Part shown: positions 60,150-64,000 of the stretch, piece by piece
How the letters are laid out: each line of letters starts with the position of its first letter
How positions within the stretch are numbered: the stretch's first letter is position 1
Source: Rhodococcus wratislaviensis
GTDB taxonomy: Bacteria; Actinomycetota; Actinomycetes; Mycobacteriales; Mycobacteriaceae
DNA length: 64,000 nucleotides
Assembly (NCBI RefSeq): GCF_900455735.1
Contig: NZ_UAUI01000001.1
Coordinates: 1,147,001 to 1,211,000, forward strand
Direction: 5' to 3'
Translations under genes and position numbers: made by a program
Notes under the pieces: generated by a model
What the model was told of the DNA's origin: nothing
The model's database searches: none
What the model saw: only the letters and a program-made list of their open reading frames with translations

Positions 60150-61523
60150 ATGACGGTCACCGACGACGCACTCGCGACGCTCGCCGCCGCGCTCCCCCAG
60201 GGATGCCTCGTCACCGATCCGGACATCCTGGCCTCCTACCGCCAGGACTGGGCGCGCGATCCCGACGCCGTCCTCCCCCTCGCCGTCGCCCGCCCCACGA
60301 CCACCGAGGAAGTCCAGGTGGTGATGCGCTGGGCGACCGAGCACCGCGTCCCGGTGATCCCGCGCGGTGCGGGATCCGGGCTCAGCGGCGGCGCCACCGC
60401 CGTGGCGGGCTGCGTGGTGGTCAGCACCGAGCGAATGCGCCGGATCGAGGTGGACCCGGTGACGCGGATCGCCGTCGTCGAACCTGGACTGCTCAACGCC
60501 GAGGTCAAGGCCGCGGCCGCCGAGCACGGGCTCTGGTATCCACCGGATCCGTCGTCGTTCGAGATGTGCTCGATCGGCGGCAACGTCGCGACCAACGCCG
60601 GTGGCCTGTGCTGCGTCAAGTACGGCGTCACCACCGACTACGTCCTCGCACTGCGCGTCGTCCTCGCGGACGGGACGGACGTCCGCCTGGGCGGGCCGCG
60701 CCTGAAGGACGTGGCAGGCCTGTCGCTGACCAAGTTGTTCGTCGGGAGCGAGGGAACCCTCGGCATCGTCACCGAGGCGACGCTGAGACTGATCCCGGCC
60801 CAGCCGCCGTCGAGCACCCTCGTCGCGTCGTTCGCCTCCGTCCAGGCCGCCGCCGACACCGTCCTGGCCATCACCCGCACGCTGCGGCCGTCGATGCTCG
60901 AATTCATGGACCGCGCCTCGATCGGCGCCGTCGAGGACGCGCTGAAGATGGGCCTGGACCGGACGGCGGAGGCGATGCTCATCGCCCGCACGGACGCGCC
61001 CGGTGCGATTGCGGCCGAAGAGATTTCCGTGATGGCGGACGCCTGCACGGCGAACGGCGCGTCCGAGGTCTTCACCACCGACGACCCCGAGGAGGGCGAA
61101 GCCTTCGCCGCGGCAAGACGATTCGCGATCCCCGCCGTCGAGCGGCTCGGGAGCCTGCTCCTCGAGGACGTCGGGGTCCCGCTCCCGAAACTGCCTGCGC
61201 TGGTGGAGGGAATCGCGGCCATCTCCCGCGAGCGTGACGTGATGGTCGCGGTGATCGCGCACGCCGGCGACGGAAACACGCACCCGCTCATCGTGTTCGA
61301 CCCCGAGGACGCCGCGATGGCCGAGCGCGCCCACGTTGCCTTCGGCGAGATCATGGACCTCGCAATCTCTCTCGGCGGCACGATCACCGGCGAGCACGGC
61401 GTGGGCCGGCTGAAGAAGGCCTGGCTGCCCGACCAGTTGGGCGAGGACGTCATGGAATTGACGCAGCGGATCAAGAACGCCCTGGACCCGCTGGGGATCC
61501 TCAACCCCGGAGCGATTCTGTAG
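60150..61523 (+). CDS. glcD: FAD-linked 2-hydroxyacid oxidase/dehydrogenase (GlcD-type)
   Basis: The 457-residue protein starts at ATG 60150 after AGGAG. It has the PCMH FAD domain with PVIPRGAGSGLSGGATAVAGCVVVSTERM, then GNVATNAGGLCCVKYGVTTDYVLALRVVLADG. The C-terminal cap has HAGDGNTHPLIVFDP and GGTITGEHGVGRLKKAWLPDQLG with the conserved EHGVG. It oxidises glycolate, D-lactate or a related 2-hydroxyacid. The partner subunits GlcE and GlcF are not adjacent, so electron transfer must use another acceptor or a distant gene. The upstream CRP-like box suggests carbon control. Confidence 0.88.
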   Translation: MTVTDDALATLAAALPQGCLVTDPDILASYRQDWARDPDAVLPLAVARPTTTEEVQVVMRWATEHRVPVIPRGAGSGLSGGATAVAGCVVVSTERMRRIEVDPVTRIAVVEPGLLNAEVKAAAAEHGLWYPPDPSSFEMCSIGGNVATNAGGLCCVKYGVTTDYVLALRVVLADGTDVRLGGPRLKDVAGLSLTKLFVGSEGTLGIVTEATLRLIPAQPPSSTLVASFASVQAAADTVLAITRTLRPSMLEFMDRASIGAVEDALKMGLDRTAEAMLIARTDAPGAIAAEEISVMADACTANGASEVFTTDDPEEGEAFAAARRFAIPAVERLGSLLLEDVGVPLPKLPALVEGIAAISRERDVMVAVIAHAGDGNTHPLIVFDPEDAAMAERAHVAFGEIMDLAISLGGTITGEHGVGRLKKAWLPDQLGEDVMELTQRIKNALDPLGILNPGAIL

Positions 61524-61633
61524 CTACGCGGTTCGGGTGCGAGACCCAATGGTTACCCTAGGGGCTGGTGTGACAGGTGAGGTATTGCTAGCGTGACCGG
61601 ACCCGACTCGATTCGTCGCAGAGAGGTGCGCTC

Positions 61634-62821
61634 GTGACCAGACTCCGCCGTGTCGCCTCCCTGGCGATGCCCGCCTTACTCGCTTCTACCTGCACGTTGT
61701 TCACGATGACGCCACCTGTTGCGACGGCGGCGCCGTGCCTCGGGACCGGCAGCCTCGGGTCGAGCGGATCGAATCAGGGCATCAACCCCATTCCCTGGCT
61801 GAACGGAAGCGACGGTCGCCTTCCCGAGCTCCGCGGCAAAACTCAGGCTATCGCGCACATCACCGGGCCGCGCAGCTCCAACGACACGATCGGCAGGTTC
61901 CGGGTGCTCGGCACCGACCTCGGCATCATGTGGGACAACGGCGGAGGTGAGATCCTCACCGCGTTCGGTGACACCGTCGGACTGAGCGACAACCCGCTGT
62001 GCGGTCTGGTCGGCGACTGGCGCAGCAACATCCTGTTGCGCAGCTCCGACAAGGACCTCACCGACGGGATGGGCATCGACAATTCCCCGATCGACGCCCC
62101 GAACCATTCCAAGGAGATCATCCAGAGCCAGAAGGTCCCGGGTGTGGAGCAGACCGTCATCCCCACCACCGGCATCTCGGTCGGCGAGGGTCCCGGCGCG
62201 ACGCAGTACATCAACTACATGTCCGTGCGGAGCTGGGGCGCCCCCGGCGAGTGGGACACCAACGCGTCCGGCATCGCGTACTCCGTGGACAACGGCGAGA
62301 ACTGGGTCACCGACCCCCTGACGCTGCGGCCCAACGTGCCGGGCACGGGCGCTGAGAACTTCCAGATGGGCTCGTACGTCAAGCACGACGGATTCGTCTA
62401 CGCGTTCGGCACGCCGTCGGGTCGCTCCGGCGACGCCCGGTTGTCGCGGGTGAAGGAAGCGGACATCCGGAACCTCACTTTGTACGAGTACTGGGACGGC
62501 AAGGCGTGGGTGAAGGCCAACGCGACCGTCGCCGCACCGGTCATCCCCGGACCGGTCAGCGAGTTGTCGGTGCAGTTCAACCAGTACCTCGGTCAGTTCG
62601 TGGCGATGTACACCGATGCCGGCAATTCGGTGGTCATGCGCCGGTCCGACCACCTCGAATCCGGCTGGAGCGAACCCGAGGTGCTGGTGAGCAGCCGGGA
62701 CGTGCCCGAGCTGTACGGCGCGTACATGCACCCGTGGTCGCAGGGATCCGATCTGTATTTCCTGGCCACCACCTGGTCGGACTACAACGTCATGCTGCTG
62801 CGCACCGACCTCGCGGACTGA
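61634..62821 (+). CDS. Secreted DUF4185 protein (GH183-like, possible endo-D-arabinanase)
   Basis: The 395-residue protein has a signal peptide (MTRLRRVASLAMPALLASTCTLFTMTPPVATA, cleavage near residue 32). The DUF4185 beta-propeller follows: DTIGRFRVLGTDLGIMWDNGGGEILTAFGDTVGL, GDWRSNILLRSSDKDLTDGM and PELYGAYMHPWSQGSDLYFLATTW. DUF4185 proteins of mycobacteria were recently classed as GH183, which cleave the D-arabinan of arabinogalactan. By family it may trim the organism's own wall; activity here is inference. The start is GTG 61634. It is followed by a small GNAT gene and two DUF3558 lipoproteins. Confidence 0.8.
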   Translation: MTRLRRVASLAMPALLASTCTLFTMTPPVATAAPCLGTGSLGSSGSNQGINPIPWLNGSDGRLPELRGKTQAIAHITGPRSSNDTIGRFRVLGTDLGIMWDNGGGEILTAFGDTVGLSDNPLCGLVGDWRSNILLRSSDKDLTDGMGIDNSPIDAPNHSKEIIQSQKVPGVEQTVIPTTGISVGEGPGATQYINYMSVRSWGAPGEWDTNASGIAYSVDNGENWVTDPLTLRPNVPGTGAENFQMGSYVKHDGFVYAFGTPSGRSGDARLSRVKEADIRNLTLYEYWDGKAWVKANATVAAPVIPGPVSELSVQFNQYLGQFVAMYTDAGNSVVMRRSDHLESGWSEPEVLVSSRDVPELYGAYMHPWSQGSDLYFLATTWSDYNVMLLRTDLAD

Positions 62822-62884
62822 CGGTAATCTGCGAGTGACAGCGTGCGCGGGTCAGCGCACGCCACACGAGCAGAGGAGCGGTCT

Positions 62885-63160
62885 GTGGCGGCCACGGTGG
62901 AGCACGACGTGTCGGAATCCCGGTTCGAGATCTACCTCGACGGCCAGCTGGCCGGATACGCCGACTACTTCGAGCGGAACGGTGCCCGCGACTTCCACCA
63001 CACCGTGACGTACCCGCAGTTCCGAGGGCAGGGTCTGGCCGCGGAGGTGGTGAAGGCCGCCCTCGACGACACGAAGTCCCGCGGGCTCACCGTGATTCCG
63101 TCGTGCTCGTACGTCGAGAAGTACATCGCCGAGAATCCGAGCTATGCGGAGCTCGTCTGA
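62885..63160 (+). CDS. Small GNAT-like acetyltransferase (YidJ/PF14542 type)
   Basis: The 91-residue protein starts at GTG 62885 after GAGGAG. It has the compact acetyltransferase core: SRFEIYLDGQLAGYADYFERNGARDFHHTVTYPQFRGQGLAAEVVKAALDDTKSRGLTVIPSCSYVEKYI. The FRGQGLAAEVVKAAL segment is the acetyl-CoA binding turn, and CSYVEKYI.ENP is the family end signature. The acceptor substrate is unknown. It overlaps the first DUF3558 lipoprotein gene by 17 bp. Confidence 0.9.
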   Translation: MAATVEHDVSESRFEIYLDGQLAGYADYFERNGARDFHHTVTYPQFRGQGLAAEVVKAALDDTKSRGLTVIPSCSYVEKYIAENPSYAELV

Positions 63161-63683
63161 TCCGGTCCGCCTGACCGTTCGCGCGACGTGCCTGGTCGCC
63201 GTGGCGGTCGTGCTGGCCGGCTGCGGTTCCGGCGACGGTTCCGAGACCGGTCCGGCGTCCGCGCCGACCACGTCGGTGTCCGCTCAGCCCGGCGCGTTCG
63301 TGGGTGAATGCGGCTCGCTGACCGACGCCGAGGTGTACGAGCGGGCCGGGATCACCGGGCTCACCCCGGTGTCGCGCAACGGCATCAAGTGCCGGTGGGA
63401 AGCGGACGGCGGCGAACGGTACGTGATGTTCACCTGGTACCGGGGCAGCCCCATCGACCGGGAACGGTCGGTGGCCAAGGGCATCGGTCACGAGGTCCAC
63501 GACCTCGAGATCGCCGGGCATCGCGGATTCTCCTCGCAGAACGTCGGGTTCTGCGAGGTCGCGCTCGGCACGGGTGCCGACTTCGTGCACTGGCTGGTCC
63601 GCTACGGCACGGGCACCGCACCCTCCGACCCGTGCGCGGCCCCGACCGCGCTCGGCCGGCTGACGTTGGAGAAGGTCAAATGA
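63144..63683 (+). CDS. DUF3558-family lipoprotein
   Basis: The 179-residue protein has a lipoprotein signal (RATCLVAVAVVLAGC, lipobox Cys near residue 26) and the DUF3558 pattern: FVGECGSLTDAEVYERAGI, KCRWEADGGERYVMFTWYRGSPIDRERSVAKG, CEVALGTGADFVHWLVRYG and DPCAAPTALGRLTLEKVK. The Cys pair is likely to form disulfides outside the membrane. Function is unknown; DUF3558 lipoproteins are typical of mycolic-acid actinobacteria. It overlaps the next, paralogous lipoprotein gene by four bases (ATGA). Confidence 0.9.
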   Translation: MRSSSDPVRLTVRATCLVAVAVVLAGCGSGDGSETGPASAPTTSVSAQPGAFVGECGSLTDAEVYERAGITGLTPVSRNGIKCRWEADGGERYVMFTWYRGSPIDRERSVAKGIGHEVHDLEIAGHRGFSSQNVGFCEVALGTGADFVHWLVRYGTGTAPSDPCAAPTALGRLTLEKVK

Positions 63684-64000
63684 GCGGCGGCCGCCGGCTC
63701 GCCGCAGCGGTGGCGGCGGCGATGATGCTGGCCGGCTGCGGCACCTCCGTCACCGGCAACCCCCTACCCGAAGGCGCGGCCGCCGCCGAAGAAGGCGGCT
63801 CGCCGCAGTTCGACAAGCTCCTCCGCGAGTGCGACGCGGTCCCGAACGACAAGATCGCGGAGACCCTCCACGGCGCCGGCATCGACCAGTACTTCTTCGG
63901 CGCGGTGTGCATGTGGACGGTGTCGTCCGCCGCCGGATCGATCGACGTGACGTTCGGCTGGTTCGAGAACAACTCGCTGCAACGGGAGCGGAGTGTGGCG
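63680..64000 (+). CDS. DUF3558-family lipoprotein, second copy (3' end outside window)
   Basis: This second lipoprotein starts at ATG 63680, overlapping the first by ATGA. The 107 visible residues give a lipobox (AAVAAAMMLAGC, Cys near 20), then LLRECDAVPNDKIAETLHGAGIDQYFFGAVCMWTV and VTFGWFENNSLQRERSVA. The ending parallels the first copy's WYRGSPIDRERSVAKG, so the genes are tandem paralogs. The C-terminal half lies beyond the window. The two products may form a heteromeric outer-envelope complex, which is speculation. Confidence 0.9.
   Translation, partial: MSGGRRLAAAVAAAMMLAGCGTSVTGNPLPEGAAAAEEGGSPQFDKLLRECDAVPNDKIAETLHGAGIDQYFFGAVCMWTVSSAAGSIDVTFGWFENNSLQRERSVA

Overview
The window is high-G+C, densely packed actinobacterial chromosome. 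The gene families point to a mycolic-acid actinomycete, most likely a Rhodococcus of the jostii/opacus type. The supporting families are DUF3558 lipoproteins, a DUF4185 (GH183-like) protein, a DUF222/HNH '13E12'-type gene with a mycobacterial-style SOS box, pntAa/Ab/B transhydrogenase, many acyl-CoA enzymes, and GTG/TTG starts with ATGA/GTGA overlaps. This assignment is inference from gene content; no rRNA or species marker is present. I see no phage, transposase, CRISPR array or origin. One tRNA (Cys, GCA) lies at 5669-5740 on the minus strand.

Layout. 1-2.5 kb: the N-terminal part of an N-acyl-D-amino-acid deacylase gene divergent from a TetR gene with a palindrome between them, then an ArsR/SRPBCC pair. 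2.6-7.7 kb: acyl-CoA synthetase, MHS-type transporter, tRNA-Cys, Bcr/CflA drug exporter and MarR regulator. 7.7-13.2 kb: a five-gene valine-catabolism operon on the minus strand (mmsA, acyl-CoA dehydrogenase, 3-hydroxyisobutyryl-CoA hydrolase, mmsB, enoyl-CoA hydratase). 13.3-15.8 kb: nucleotidyltransferase-family protein, FMN-barrel protein and a DUF222/HNH nuclease gene broken by one in-frame TAA but still carrying a near-consensus LexA box. 15.8-24 kb: a complete N-acetylglucosamine PTS and catabolic locus (IIC-HPr-EI-nagA-nagB-cutC on minus, IIB-IIA divergent on plus), dre-like sites in the divergent promoter, and a DasR-like GntR regulator nearby.

24-35.7 kb: DUF1990, DUF1232, a flavin oxidase next to a 1004-residue BTAD/ATPase activator, a SWIM-protein/SNF2-helicase pair, a 39-residue glycine-tailed small protein with its own ribosome site and terminator, a quinone oxidoreductase, an unknown protein and a lipoprotein HNH nuclease. 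35.7-41.6 kb: a membrane molybdo-oxidase with an internal Tat-like motif, an SDH-L (shikimate-dehydrogenase-like) protein, and a urate degradation operon (uraD-uraH-uox-permease) behind a palindrome and a CRP-like box. 41.7-46.3 kb: Na+/H+ antiporter (probable CTG start) coupled to a macro-domain gene, BenE-type permease, thioesterase and APH-family kinase.

46.3-52.3 kb: DoxX-like protein, branched-chain 2-oxoacid dehydrogenase E1alpha/E1beta/E2, MFS protein and a PAP2-like membrane protein, closed by a very strong hairpin. 52.3-64 kb: pnt transhydrogenase operon, DUF488 overlapped by a 54-residue zinc-ribbon gene with a perfect CRP/GlxR box upstream, acyl-CoA synthetase, MDMPI-domain protein, S51 peptidase, unknown protein, a GlcD-type oxidase behind a 0.5-kb control region, secreted DUF4185 protein, small GNAT and two tandem DUF3558 lipoproteins, the last cut by the window edge.

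Functionally the region is catabolic. Valine is converted by the BCKDH at 47-50 kb and the mms operon at 8-13 kb, amino sugar by the PTS/nag locus, and purine by the urate operon. Redox and ion balance genes (pnt, NhaP) and cell-envelope genes fill the rest. The three CRP-type boxes and the dre-like sites suggest carbon-source control. No single region is an obviously new system. The best leads are the 39-residue small protein, cutC inside the nag operon, the DUF488/zinc-ribbon pair, the SOS-controlled but interrupted HNH gene, and the macro-domain/antiporter coupling.
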